Shown: piece by piece, positions 50,181 to 57,728 of the stretch
How positions within the stretch are numbered: position 1 is the first letter of the stretch
Layout of the letters: each line of letters begins with the position of its first letter
Assembly (NCBI GenBank): GCA_021846325.1
Contig: JAJZBX010000014.1
Location: 1-57,728 of the forward strand
Direction: 5' to 3'
DNA: 57,728 bases
DNA from: Actinomycetes bacterium
GTDB taxonomy: Bacteria > Actinomycetota > Acidimicrobiia > Acidimicrobiales > RAAP-2
Notes under the pieces: model-generated
Databases searched by the model: none
What the model was told of the DNA's origin: nothing
Seen by the model: only the letters and a program-made list of their open reading frames with translations
Program-made: the position numbers and the translations under genes

Positions 50181-51545
50181 TCAAGCGATGTAGAAGGTCT
50201 TGACGTTGGTGAACTCGCGGATGCCCTGGGCCGAGAGCTCCCGGCCGTACCCGGACCGCTTGATGCCGCCGAAGGGCAGCTCGGGCGTCGAGGCGACGAT
50301 CGCGTTGGCGAAGACCATGCCCGACTCCACGCCGGCGATCGCGCGCTCGATCTCGTGCGGATCCGTCGCCCAGATCGAGCCCCCGAGTCCCCACGGCGTG
50401 GCATTGGCGACCTCGATCGCGGCCTCGAGGTCCTTAACGACCTCGACGACCGCCACGGGTCCAAAGAGCTCCTCACAACCCGCGCGCGAGTCGCTCGGCA
50501 CGTTGGTCAGCACGGTCGGCCGGTAGTAGTAGCCCCGGCCCTCGATCATCTCACCGCCGGTGCGTACCACCGCACCCTTGGCGACTGAGTCCTGTACCTG
50601 GGCGTGCAGCAGCTCGCGCTGTTCGGCGTTCACCATCGGGCCGACCACCGTGCGCGGGTCCATCGGGTCCCCGACGACCACCTCGCTCATGGCTCGGGTG
50701 AACCCGTCGATGAACTCGTCGGCCCGCTCTTCGACCACGATGAAACGCTTGGCCGCGATGCAGCTCTGGCCGTTGTTCTGCACGCGCGCGGTCACCGCCA
50801 TCGGGATCGTGCGCGCCAGGTCGGCCGAACTGGCCACGATGAACGCGTCGGAACCGCCGAGTTCGAGCACGCACTTCTTCAGGCTCGCGCCGGCCTGGCC
50901 ACCAACGATCTTGCCCGCGATCTCCGAGCCGGTCAGGGTGACCGCGGCGACGCGGTCATCAGCGATCATGTCGGCGAGCTCACGGTGGCCGATGAAGAGA
51001 TTCGTGAAGACCGCGGTCGGGAATCCGGCGCGGCGGAACAGCCCTTCGAGGTAGAGGGCCGAACCCGGCACGTTGTGCGCGTGCTTCAAGATGCCGACGT
51101 TGCCCGCCATCAGCGACGGCGCGGCGAACCGCACGGCCTGCCACAGGGCGAAGTTCCACGGCATGACCGCGAGCACCGTGCCCAGCGGCTCGTAGCGGAT
51201 GCCGCTGCGCGACGCCGGTGAGGCAATGATCTCCTCGCTGAGCAACGACTCGGCGTGCTCGGCGTAGTAGCGCATCGTTGTCGCGCACTTCATCACCTCG
51301 CCCTTGGCCGAGGTGAAGGTCTTGCCCATCTCCGAGGTGAGCAGCGCCGCGGTCTCCTCCATCTCGTCCTCGAGCAGTTGCGCGGCCCGGGCCATCAACT
51401 CCCCGCGGTCCTTGAACGGCGTGTTTCGCCAGTCCCGGAACGCGGCGACCGCCGCGTCGAGGGCGGCTTCGACCTGCTCGGCCGTGTGCGCCGGATACGT
51501 CGCGATGACCTCTTCGGTGGCCGGATTGATTGCCGTGAACGACAT
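50181..51545 (-). CDS. gabD: NAD(P)-dependent succinate-semialdehyde dehydrogenase-type ALDH
   Basis: 454 residues, aldehyde dehydrogenase superfamily. Seen: VLAVMPWNFALWQAVRF (cofactor), ELGGSDAFIV (general-base Glu), NNGQSCIAAKRFIV (catalytic Cys), ELFGPVAVVEVV and TPELPFGGIKRSGYGREL. Closest in pattern to GabD/SSADH, feeding GABA-derived carbon to succinate, but other semialdehydes are possible. ATG with GAAGGGAAG upstream. Confidence 0.9.
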   Translation of the reverse strand: MSFTAINPATEEVIATYPAHTAEQVEAALDAAVAAFRDWRNTPFKDRGELMARAAQLLEDEMEETAALLTSEMGKTFTSAKGEVMKCATTMRYYAEHAESLLSEEIIASPASRSGIRYEPLGTVLAVMPWNFALWQAVRFAAPSLMAGNVGILKHAHNVPGSALYLEGLFRRAGFPTAVFTNLFIGHRELADMIADDRVAAVTLTGSEIAGKIVGGQAGASLKKCVLELGGSDAFIVASSADLARTIPMAVTARVQNNGQSCIAAKRFIVVEERADEFIDGFTRAMSEVVVGDPMDPRTVVGPMVNAEQRELLHAQVQDSVAKGAVVRTGGEMIEGRGYYYRPTVLTNVPSDSRAGCEELFGPVAVVEVVKDLEAAIEVANATPWGLGGSIWATDPHEIERAIAGVESGMVFANAIVASTPELPFGGIKRSGYGRELSAQGIREFTNVKTFYIA

Positions 51546-51609
51546 GGCTCTTCCCTTCTGTTCGCGGGCTCGAAAGACCGCATCGTCTACCCCAGTTCTA
51601 GTAGGAATT

Positions 51610-52338
51610 CTACGGTCGCTTCGCGGGGCCCTCGTCCCGTGCGGCGATCGACACGAATCCCGCGGCGGCGTCGATGCCGTCGAGCACCGTTCGATCGATC
51701 AGTGGGTCATCGGGAGAGCCCGCCAGCGTCGAACACGCGCCGACCACGGTGAAGCCCAACACCTCGAGCAAGTCCCGCAGATGGGGCAGGCTCAAGAACC
51801 GGGCCCCGCGGTAGAAGGGGTGACCGGCGCGGCCCTGCTCGGCGTAATGCCGAGCCCACGCACTCTCGGCGGGAACGATCCCGAGCACCACCAGCCCACC
51901 GGGAACCAGTACGCGCCTCGCCTCGGCGAGCAGCGCGCTCGGGTCCTCGACGAAGCACAGCGTGACGACCACGACGACCGCGCCGAACTGGCGATCGGCG
52001 AAGGGGAGGTGCTCACCGGCACCGCACACCACGCTGACCCCGCGACGAGCCGCGAGTTCGAGGGGCGCCATCGCCGGATCGATGCCGACGTCGATCTTCA
52101 GGCGCTCGGCGAAGCGACCCGATCCAACGCCCACCTCGAGACGGGGCGTGGTGGTCGCGTCGAGCCACGGGGCGAGACAGCGCGACTCGGCCTCGAAGAG
52201 CGCGCGACCGCGGGGACTGTCGTACCAGGCGTCGTAGCGGGTCGCGAGCTCATGAAAGACCGACCACGACGTCGACGGCGCCGCGGGGCGAGGAGCCGAC
52301 GCGCGCGAGCGCGGGCCGCGCGACGTCGGAGAGGTCAC
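51610..52338 (-). CDS. Class I SAM-dependent methyltransferase
   Basis: 242 residues. Motif I RLEVGVGSGRFAERL, acidic GIDPAMAPLELAARR, motif II DRQFGAVVVVVTLCFVEDP, motif III EARRVLVPGGLVVLGIVP; a Methyltransf_11-type small-molecule methylase. GTG overlaps the stop of the membrane-protein gene by four bases. Substrate unknown; its neighbours are arsenic genes, and ArsM is excluded because the conserved ArsM cysteines are missing. Confidence 0.88.
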   Translation of the reverse strand: MTSPTSRGPRSRASAPRPAAPSTSWSVFHELATRYDAWYDSPRGRALFEAESRCLAPWLDATTTPRLEVGVGSGRFAERLKIDVGIDPAMAPLELAARRGVSVVCGAGEHLPFADRQFGAVVVVVTLCFVEDPSALLAEARRVLVPGGLVVLGIVPAESAWARHYAEQGRAGHPFYRGARFLSLPHLRDLLEVLGFTVVGACSTLAGSPDDPLIDRTVLDGIDAAAGFVSIAARDEGPAKRP

Positions 52339-52931
52339 GAGGGTGGCGACGACGGTGCTCGACGATCACGATCCGGTGGCGAACCGTCGACGACCGACGG
52401 CGCCGGGGCGACGAACGGCAGCGTCACGTCGTGCGCGTGCCGCGGTGCGGGTCCGGTATGCAGGGCCGAGGCGAGCACCGCCGCGGTGCGCAACATGATG
52501 CGCCGGGCCAACCACAAGAAGAAGGTCGCCATCGGCACGTTGGCGAGCAGCCCCGTGAGTATGGCGAGATACTCATCTCTCGTCCCGATCGAAGTACTGA
52601 CGTCGAACCAGGCGTCGCACAGCAGCATCGTCGCGGCCACGATGGCGGTCGCGGCGAGGATCTGGCGCCGGTACCAGGCGGCCCAGGCCGTCAAGGCGAG
52701 CACGACGATCAGCGCGCTGTCGAACCCCACCCACGCGACGTTCCAGTTGTGGGCGCGAAAGCGCACCGGTAACGAGACCGCGAGATACGTCGTCCACGGG
52801 ATCATGGCCAACACCCCCATTATCAGTATCGACCCCAGCCACTGGTGCAGCTCGATCTCGCGTCGTCGCTCGCGCGCGTTGGCGACGCGCTGGGCGAGCG
52901 AGTCGCGTCGGGTCGCGCGGCCGTCACTCAT
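52335..52931 (-). CDS. Integral membrane protein of unknown function
   Basis: 198 residues from ATG 52931 (the frame is open to ATG 53084, adding 51 Ala/Pro/Arg-rich residues). Four hydrophobic segments: WLGSILIMGVLAMIPWTTYLAVSLPV, ALIVVLALTAWAAWY, ILAATAIVAATMLLCDAW, YLAILTGLLANVPMATFFLWLA; C-terminal tail Pro/Asp/Arg-rich and disordered. No family recognised. GGGACG lies upstream of 52931. Co-transcribed with the methyltransferase. Confidence 0.7.
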   Translation of the reverse strand: MSDGRATRRDSLAQRVANARERRREIELHQWLGSILIMGVLAMIPWTTYLAVSLPVRFRAHNWNVAWVGFDSALIVVLALTAWAAWYRRQILAATAIVAATMLLCDAWFDVSTSIGTRDEYLAILTGLLANVPMATFFLWLARRIMLRTAAVLASALHTGPAPRHAHDVTLPFVAPAPSVVDGSPPDRDRRAPSSPPS

Positions 52932-53131
52932 CGGCACGTCCCGTCGCGAGACGTCGGGGCGAGCGGACCGCGCCGACGCCAAGGGCGCGAAGGACGGCCG
53001 GACTGCGAAATCGGCGCCACCCTCGTCGAAACCTGCACGTTCGACCTCCTCGACGGCCATCTCGTTCGTGGGCGCCGCTTCCATCGTAGGAACCGATCGG
53101 CAGCGGCGCCACGGGCGAGCGAGCCTTGACT

Positions 53132-53575
53132 TCAGTGACGTGCGACGCCCAACTCGTCGAGCAGCGCGCGAACCCGCCCGTCGATCTCGTCAACGATCCG
53201 TCGTACCGTGTCGAGGCCTTGGTCCGCCGGATCGTCGATCACCCAGTCGAGGTAGCGCTTGCCCGCCACGAATGGACACGTCTCGCCACAGCCCATTGTC
53301 ACGACCACGTCGACGGCACCGACGACCTGCGCCGTCAAGAGGGTGGGCACCTCGGCGTCGGTGGTCAGACCGCGCTCGGCCAGAACCGCCGCAATCTGCG
53401 CGTTGACGCTCGAGCCCGGCGCCGAGCCGGCCGATCGAACCTCCACCGCACCGGCGGCGTAGTGCTCGGTGAGTACCTTGGCCGCCACCGACCGGCCGGC
53501 GTTGTGCACGCACGCGTAGAGCACGACCGGCCGATCCGCCGCGTTGCCGGTACCCGGCGCGGGTGCGTTCGTCAC
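53132..53575 (-). CDS. arsC: Arsenate reductase, thioredoxin-coupled LMW-phosphatase type
   Basis: 147 residues. P-loop YACVHNAGRS (C22-x5-R28) and the redox pair in TMGCGETCPFVAGKRYLDWVIDDPA, matching the pI258-type ArsC family. Reduces arsenate to arsenite, which the overlapping ACR3 pump exports. GTG at 53575 overlaps the ACR3 stop (GTGA); the frame is open upstream but that lies inside ACR3. Confidence 0.93.
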   Translation of the reverse strand: MTNAPAPGTGNAADRPVVLYACVHNAGRSVAAKVLTEHYAAGAVEVRSAGSAPGSSVNAQIAAVLAERGLTTDAEVPTLLTAQVVGAVDVVVTMGCGETCPFVAGKRYLDWVIDDPADQGLDTVRRIVDEIDGRVRALLDELGVARH

Positions 53576-54663
53576 GCGCACCGCCGCTCGTTTCGAAAGA
53601 ACCGTCGGCGCGCCGCGAGCGACACGTAGACCAGGCCGACCAAGGCGGGCACCTCGATGAGCGGTCCGACGACACCCGCGAGGGCCTGACCCGAGGTGAC
53701 ACCGAAGGTGCCGATCGCGACGGCGATCGCGAGCTCGAAGTTGTTGCCCGCCGCCGTGAAGGCCAGTGTCGCCGTGCGCGGGTACGACAGGCCGAGCGCT
53801 CGACCGGCGACGAACGACGTGCCCCACATGATGGCGAAGTAGCAGAGCAGGGGCAGCGCGATTCGCACGACGTCAAGGGGCCGGTGGGTGATGGCGTCAC
53901 CCTGGAGCGCGAAGAGGATGACGATCGTAAAGAGCAGCCCGTAGAGCGCGTAGGGTCCAATGCGCGCCAGCAGACGACTCTCGTACCAGACTCGCCCGCG
54001 CGAGCGCTCGCCGAGAACCCTCGTCAGGTACCCCGCGACGAGGGGGATGCCGAGAAAGATGAGCACGCTACGCGCGATCGCCCACATCGACACCCGCACG
54101 CTCGCCGTGGACAGTCCCAACCACGACGGCAGGACGCGCAAGTAGAAGTAGCCCAGTGCCGCGAAGGCGACGATCTGAAAGAGCGAGTTGATGGCGACGA
54201 GCACGGCCGCCGCCGTGTCGTCGCCACCGGCGAGGTCGTTCCAGATCAGCACCATCGCGATGCATCGGGCCAGACCCACCAGGATCAGCCCAGTCCGATA
54301 CGCGGGTAGGTCGGGCAAGAAGAGCCACGCGAGCGCGAACATCACCGCCGGGCCCACGAGCCAGTTCATGACGAGCGACGTGATCAGCAGTCGCCGGTCG
54401 GCGGTGACGAGGCTGATCTCGCCGTAGCGGACCTTAGCGAGCACGGGGTACATCATCACGAGCAGACCGAGGGCGATCGGTAGGCTCGTGCCGGCGACCT
54501 GGACGTGATCAAGCAGGGTGTTGAGCGACGGGACGAGTCGGCCGAGCCCGATGCCCGCGGCCATGGCCACGCCGATCCACGCGGGCAGGTACCGATTGAG
54601 CAAGGACAGCCGCGACGCGACTGGCGCGTCATCGACCCCGGACGACGCGAGTTCCCTCGTCAC
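53572..54663 (-). CDS. acr3: ACR3-family arsenite efflux permease
   Basis: 363 residues, ten helices. The conserved transport Cys is in GLARCIAMVLIWNDLAGGD, with FTAAGNNFELAIAVAIGTFG (helix 9-10 signature). Exports As(III) with proton or sodium coupling. The GTG at 54663 gives the family length; the frame is open to 55041 through the promoter region. First gene of acr3-arsC, divergent from arsR. Confidence 0.92.
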   Translation of the reverse strand: MTRELASSGVDDAPVASRLSLLNRYLPAWIGVAMAAGIGLGRLVPSLNTLLDHVQVAGTSLPIALGLLVMMYPVLAKVRYGEISLVTADRRLLITSLVMNWLVGPAVMFALAWLFLPDLPAYRTGLILVGLARCIAMVLIWNDLAGGDDTAAAVLVAINSLFQIVAFAALGYFYLRVLPSWLGLSTASVRVSMWAIARSVLIFLGIPLVAGYLTRVLGERSRGRVWYESRLLARIGPYALYGLLFTIVILFALQGDAITHRPLDVVRIALPLLCYFAIMWGTSFVAGRALGLSYPRTATLAFTAAGNNFELAIAVAIGTFGVTSGQALAGVVGPLIEVPALVGLVYVSLAARRRFFRNERRCA

Positions 54664-54777
54664 GCCCGTTGGCGCCCAGGCATGGCCGACCTCGATACCC
54701 GCGCCCGCTTCCGCCGGCCGCGGTCGCGCGCCGACGCCAGACCAGCTGGAAATGACATGGACGACCTCACCGCTAGA

Positions 54778-54815
54778 TTGACAAAGTTGAATGTAGCAGC
54801 GATTCGGCTTTATAT
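54778..54815. promoter_or_regulatory. Divergent acr3/arsR promoter region
   Basis: AT-rich patch in GC-rich DNA. Plus-strand TTGAAT (54787-54792), 17 bases, TTATAT (54810-54815) fits an arsR promoter. On the minus strand TCGATA, 17 bases, TACATT fits one for acr3. A clean ArsR palindrome was not found. Confidence 0.5.
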
Positions 54816-54841
54816 CGACATAGATGAATGTGAGGGCGTTG

Positions 54842-55225
54842 ATGTCAGCCACGGGGTCCGAGCGCACGAGTGGTCGCCCCGCGCCGCTCGCCGGTGCGGC
54901 CCAGCCGCTCAGCGCCATCGAAGCCGTCACGCTCGCCACCACGCTGTCGGCGCTCGCTGACCCCGTGCGTATCCAGCTCGTTTCGATTGTGGCGGCGCGG
55001 GGGTCCGTGTGCTCGTGTGACCTCGAGTCGCCACTGGCCAAGAGCCAGCCAACGATCAGCCATCACACCACGATCCTCGCTCGTGCGGGCATCTTGGTCG
55101 GTGAGAAACGGGGCCGCTGGACGTGGTGGCGCCTGGCCCCCGAAGCGCTGAACGACCTTCGACGAGCCCTGGACGTGAGCGACGCCGCCGAGCCCGCACA
55201 CGAATCCTCGACGTGCGAGGACTGA
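54842..55225 (+). CDS. arsR: ArsR-family arsenite-responsive repressor
   Basis: 127 residues. Winged helix: LATTLSALADPVRIQLVSIVAARGSVCSCDLESPLAKSQPTISHHTTILARAGILVGEKRGRWTWWRL. The VCSCDL Cys pair is at the As(III)-binding position of ELCVCDL-type ArsR; extra Cys is in the tail STCED. ATG at 54842 chosen for GAGGG five bases upstream; ATG at 54824 is in frame. Confidence 0.93.
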   Translation: MSATGSERTSGRPAPLAGAAQPLSAIEAVTLATTLSALADPVRIQLVSIVAARGSVCSCDLESPLAKSQPTISHHTTILARAGILVGEKRGRWTWWRLAPEALNDLRRALDVSDAAEPAHESSTCED

Positions 55226-55342
55226 CGCTCAGTCTTAACCCCTATCGGAGCCCGGCCGAGCCCACGCCGTGAGGCTCACGCTTAGCATCATGGTGAGGAC
55301 TCACTGGAGGATCACACGTCGAACTTCCCCACGCCCGTCGAT

Positions 55343-55780
55343 GTGCGAACCGCGACGCCGCGCGCAGAAATGCTCGTCGAGCGCACGTTCACGGCAACGC
55401 CCGAACGGGTCTACGCTGCCTTCACCGATCCCGAGCAGCTCACGCAGTGGTGGTGGCCGACGGGCTTCACGTGCCCGAGCGCCGAGGTCGATCTGCGTAT
55501 CGGCGGCGCGTACCGGCTCACCATGACGTGGCCCAACTTCATCCCCGCCGAGGTTCGGTTCTCTCATTCGATGTGCGGTGAGTACTACGTGCTCGACCAT
55601 CCACATCGGCTCGTCATGAGCGGGCGAGCCGTCAGCGACGCGGGCAACGAACTGTTCGCTACCCTCATCGAGGTGACCCTCGACGCCTGTGACGAGGGCA
55701 CCGTACTCACCGTGCGCCAGTCGTACTTTGATCCCCTGCCACCACCCGATGCGCTGGCCGGTGCGCCAAGGCTGGTCTGA
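55343..55780 (+). CDS. SRPBCC/AHSA1-domain protein, C-terminus frameshifted
   Basis: 145 residues as read: VERTFTATPERVYAAFTDPEQLTQWWWPTGFTCPSAEVDLRIGGAYRLTM is a typical AHSA1 (activator of Hsp90-like) START-fold domain binding hydrophobic ligands. The reading stops at ALAGAPRLV, but a one-base shift near 55762 continues as QGWSEQLDKLTRLIEHRGN to a stop at 55826, the usual end of this family. A sequence error or recent mutation is likely. The start is also odd: a GGAGG at 55306-55310 has no in-frame ATG, GTG or TTG behind it. Confidence 0.75.
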   Translation: MRTATPRAEMLVERTFTATPERVYAAFTDPEQLTQWWWPTGFTCPSAEVDLRIGGAYRLTMTWPNFIPAEVRFSHSMCGEYYVLDHPHRLVMSGRAVSDAGNELFATLIEVTLDACDEGTVLTVRQSYFDPLPPPDALAGAPRLV

Positions 55781-55961
55781 ACAACTCGACAAACTGACCC
55801 GCCTCATCGAGCATCGGGGTAACTGACGCTGCGAAGCGCGCAGCGGGCCAGTCAGCGTCGCGGGCGAACCTCGTGCACCGCGACCTGGGTCAACGAGACC
55901 GCGCCGGTTCGGTGCTTGCGCCGCGCTGACGAGCACCTCGATACCGCCCAAGGACGGGACC

Positions 55962-56828
55962 TCAGTCGACGTCGCGCCGCGACGTCGCTCGCTGACGCCC
56001 GTGCGGCGCCGTGGGCGACCCTGGGTCGTCGTGGTCGGCCGTACGGGCGCGAATGCGCGCCACCAGCTCTGGCCCAATCACGCTGTCGGGATCGTTGAGG
56101 GCGCCCAGCGACGCCGTCACCCCGACGAGCGAGCGAAAGAGCGGCGGGCACGTCGCGCACGTCGCGAGGTGGGTCTCGAGGGCGAGTCGCTGCGTGCGGC
56201 CCAACTCGTCGTCGAGGTAGTTCGAGACGCCCGCGCGCGCCTCGACGCAGCCGAGGGGCACACCCCGATTCGCCTCGCGTCGCTGCGGCGCACGCGCGAG
56301 CACGTTCACGAGCATCATGCGACCCCGTCGGAGCCGCTGCTTGGTAGCGGCCACGCCGATGTCGAGCACGCTCGCGATCTCGGGTGCCGACCACCCGTGG
56401 GCGTCGTGCAGCACGACGACGGTGCGGTAGTGAACGGGGAGATGCACGAGGGCCTCGGCCAACTCGGCGCGCGTCTCGGCGCGCTCCACCACCTCCGCCG
56501 CGTCCAGCGTGAACGACTCGTCGTTCCACGCGTCGTCGACGTCTCGCACCGAGATCTCGTGGCCGAGGTGGCGTGAGCGATCAATGGCCAGGTGATAGAG
56601 AATCCGGTGCAGCCACGCGCGCAGTGACGAGTCACCGCGAAACTGACCGCGTCGTTCGATGGCGCGTACCACCGTGTCGCCAACCACGTCTTCGGCCTCG
56701 GCCGAGTTCGCGACGAGCCAACGCGCGTAGCGGTACAGGTCGGGTATCTGCGCGGCCACGAGCGCGCCGAACTCGTCGGGAGTTCCCGACGCTGCGACGT
56801 CGCCAGGTTGGGGGGCCATCGTCGCCAT
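55962..56828 (-). CDS. ECF sigma factor with fused zinc anti-sigma-like domain
   Basis: 288 residues. Sigma region 2 at ~25-90 (DLYRYARWLVANSAEAEDVVGDTVVRAIERR, AWLHRILYHLAIDRSR) and region 4 at ~125-178 (LVHLPVHYRTVVVLHDAHGWSAPEIASVLDIGVAATKQRLRRGR). Residues ~190-235 (GCVEARAGVSNYLDDELGRTQRLALETHLATCATC) are a zinc-finger anti-sigma (ZAS/zf-HC2) element with H220-x3-C224-x2-C227. No separate anti-sigma gene is adjacent. The zinc site could gate activity in response to redox or metal (inference). An in-frame ATG at 56819 is an alternative start. Confidence 0.92.
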   Translation of the reverse strand: MATMAPQPGDVAASGTPDEFGALVAAQIPDLYRYARWLVANSAEAEDVVGDTVVRAIERRGQFRGDSSLRAWLHRILYHLAIDRSRHLGHEISVRDVDDAWNDESFTLDAAEVVERAETRAELAEALVHLPVHYRTVVVLHDAHGWSAPEIASVLDIGVAATKQRLRRGRMMLVNVLARAPQRREANRGVPLGCVEARAGVSNYLDDELGRTQRLALETHLATCATCPPLFRSLVGVTASLGALNDPDSVIGPELVARIRARTADHDDPGSPTAPHGRQRATSRRDVD

Positions 56829-56872
56829 CTTGACACGCGTTCACGCAGTGTCGTGGCCCCGCCACCCCAAGG

Positions 56873-57106
56873 TCAACGGGCGTGCACGTTACCCGAGCGC
56901 GTCTCGTCATGGTCGAGGGTACTGACGCCAGTCGCACTGTAGAGCGGGCAGTAGCCACTCGAGCCCGTGATCGCGAGGATGGCCGCCACGACGATCAAGA
57001 CGATGCCCCAGCCGCTCGAAAAACCGGCGAAGCCGGCGCCGATCAGCGCGCCCACGGCGAGGACGGCGCGAACGGCTCGGTCGATGCTGCCGACGGTCTT
57101 CTTCAT
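56873..57106 (-). CDS. DUF2892 (YgaP-like) membrane protein
   Basis: 77 residues, two helices (AVLAVGALIGAGFAGFSSGWGIVLIVVAAILAITG), with the family's GYCPLYSATGVST ending. ATG with AAAGGAG upstream. Often linked to rhodanese-type or thiol-redox and heavy-metal genes; here it sits between the sigma factor and merA. Confidence 0.88.
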   Translation of the reverse strand: MKKTVGSIDRAVRAVLAVGALIGAGFAGFSSGWGIVLIVVAAILAITGSSGYCPLYSATGVSTLDHDETRSGNVHAR

Positions 57107-57171
57107 ATCATGCTCCTTTTAGTCGAAACTTCACCTACCTAGACGCACGACGGGTTCGGAACGATACATCC

Positions 57172-57728
57172 TCACGCCGCGCAGCACGAGAGCGAGCCGA
57201 CGTCGCGCGTGAAGGACTGGGCAGTCAGCTTGATCGCCTCGCCCATCGTGAGATACGGCGTCCACGACGCCGCCAGCCGCTCGACCGTGAAACCCGCCTC
57301 GATCGCGTAGACCGCGGCCAGAATGACCTCGCCGGCCCCGTCGGCCACGAGGTGAACCCCGAGCACCTCGCCGGTAACGGCGTTCGCGACGATCTTGGCG
57401 ACGCCGCGGGTGTCGCGACTGACCACGGCCCGCGGGACGTGCGCGAGCGAGAGCACACGCGAGACGCAGTCGATCCCGAGCGCCTCGGCCCTCGCCTGGG
57501 TCAGCCCGACCGACGCGAGCGCCGGCGCGGTGAAGGTGACCCGGGGCAGGGCCCGGTAGTCGACGCGCTGGTGGTCCGACGCGAGCGCGTTCGCCGCGAC
57601 GATCGCGCCGTGGCGAGCGGCCACGTAGACGAACTGCGGATGTCCCGTAACGTCACCCGCGGCGAAGATGCGCGGATTGGACGTTCGCAACTCGTCGTCG
57701 ACGACCACCTCGCCGCGCGGCCCGAGGT
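57172..57728 (-). CDS. merA: Mercuric reductase, C-terminal part (cut by window edge)
   Basis: The frame enters from the right edge, leaving ~185 residues. Seen: NPRIFAAGDVTGHPQFVYVAARHG (FAD-binding), VTFTAPALASVGLTQARAEALG (dimer interface of the disulfide reductase family), and the terminal GSLSCCAA with the vicinal Cys pair that hands Hg(II) to the active site in MerA, not found in lipoamide dehydrogenases. NADPH-dependent reduction of Hg(II) to Hg(0). The redox-active CVNxGC motif lies outside the window. Confidence 0.88.
   Translation of the reverse strand, partial: LGPRGEVVVDDELRTSNPRIFAAGDVTGHPQFVYVAARHGAIVAANALASDHQRVDYRALPRVTFTAPALASVGLTQARAEALGIDCVSRVLSLAHVPRAVVSRDTRGVAKIVANAVTGEVLGVHLVADGAGEVILAAVYAIEAGFTVERLAASWTPYLTMGEAIKLTAQSFTRDVGSLSCCAA

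Noticed and set aside
51610..52338. Arsenite methyltransferase (ArsM) next to the arsenic genes
   Set aside because: The protein has SAM motifs but not the conserved ArsM cysteines; adjacency alone is not enough.
1..57728. Insertion sequences, prophage, integrase or attachment sites
   Set aside because: No transposase, integrase or terminal inverted repeats were recognised anywhere in the window.

Overview
The window is high-GC DNA from an actinobacterium. Support for this comes from GTG and TTG starts, many 1- to 4-base start/stop overlaps, a DtxR-type iron box, a MopI-type HTH-TOBE protein, a mycothiol-era DUF664 protein and HxlR/TetR/MmyB regulators. The mix (YdeP-like oxidoreductase, split molybdenum-cofactor genes, acyl-CoA enzymes, leaderless genes) would suit Acidimicrobiia or a related deep actinobacterial lineage, but that placement is inference. 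Both ends cut genes: a phosphoglycerate mutase at the left and a mercuric reductase at the right. No rRNA, tRNA, CRISPR array or insertion sequence was recognised.

Layout. 1-2,360: end of a phosphoglycerate mutase, then a lower-GC stretch with an HNH endonuclease and non-coding sequence. 2,357-6,218: cupin, aldo/keto reductase, zinc alcohol dehydrogenase and a divergent MmyB-type regulator. 6,346-21,898: a molybdenum-cofactor island holding a YdeP/FdhF-like molybdoenzyme, fdhD, DUF6457, mobA, a cytochrome b plus Tat-exported sulfite-oxidase-fold enzyme, moaC, moaA, a BNR-repeat/ThiS-like pair, a mopI-like regulator, a fused modBC with modA, moaE-moeA-moaD, mogA and a second moaC-like gene. 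22,077-30,812: ABC-2 exporter, enoyl-CoA hydratase/acyl-CoA ligase operon, methyltransferase plus membrane protein, a TetR/epimerase divergon and an azoreductase/HxlR divergon. 30,902-40,408: DksA-like protein, PPK2, AI-2E-type transporter, acyl-CoA synthetase, a large SEC-C protein and a repeat-rich secreted protein. 40,664-47,805: drug efflux MFS with a divergent TetR, TagA, a GT39 glycosyltransferase, a GH1 glycosidase and small proteins. 47,898-57,728: FTR1 iron permease with an iron box and leader ORF, a DtxR regulator, a semialdehyde dehydrogenase, arsenic genes (arsC, ACR3, arsR), an ECF sigma factor carrying its own zinc anti-sigma-like domain, DUF2892 and merA.

Most notable observation. 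The two MoaC homologues are each missing a different part of the MoaC active site. Relative to E. coli MoaC, the moaC at 12,359-12,838 keeps His77, Glu112, Glu114, Lys147 and Lys151 but has lost Lys51, Asp128 and Lys131. The one at 21,473-21,898 keeps Lys51, Asp128 and Lys131 but has lost His77, both Glu and the C-terminal lysines. Between them the set is complete, which suggests an obligate hetero-oligomeric cyclic pyranopterin synthase. This needs testing.

A second genome-scale pattern is a -10-like hexamer of the form TANNNT (rarely GATACT) placed 6 or 7 bases before the start codon at about a dozen genes. This is the signature of leaderless mRNAs and helps fix several starts, including moaA, mobA and mogA.
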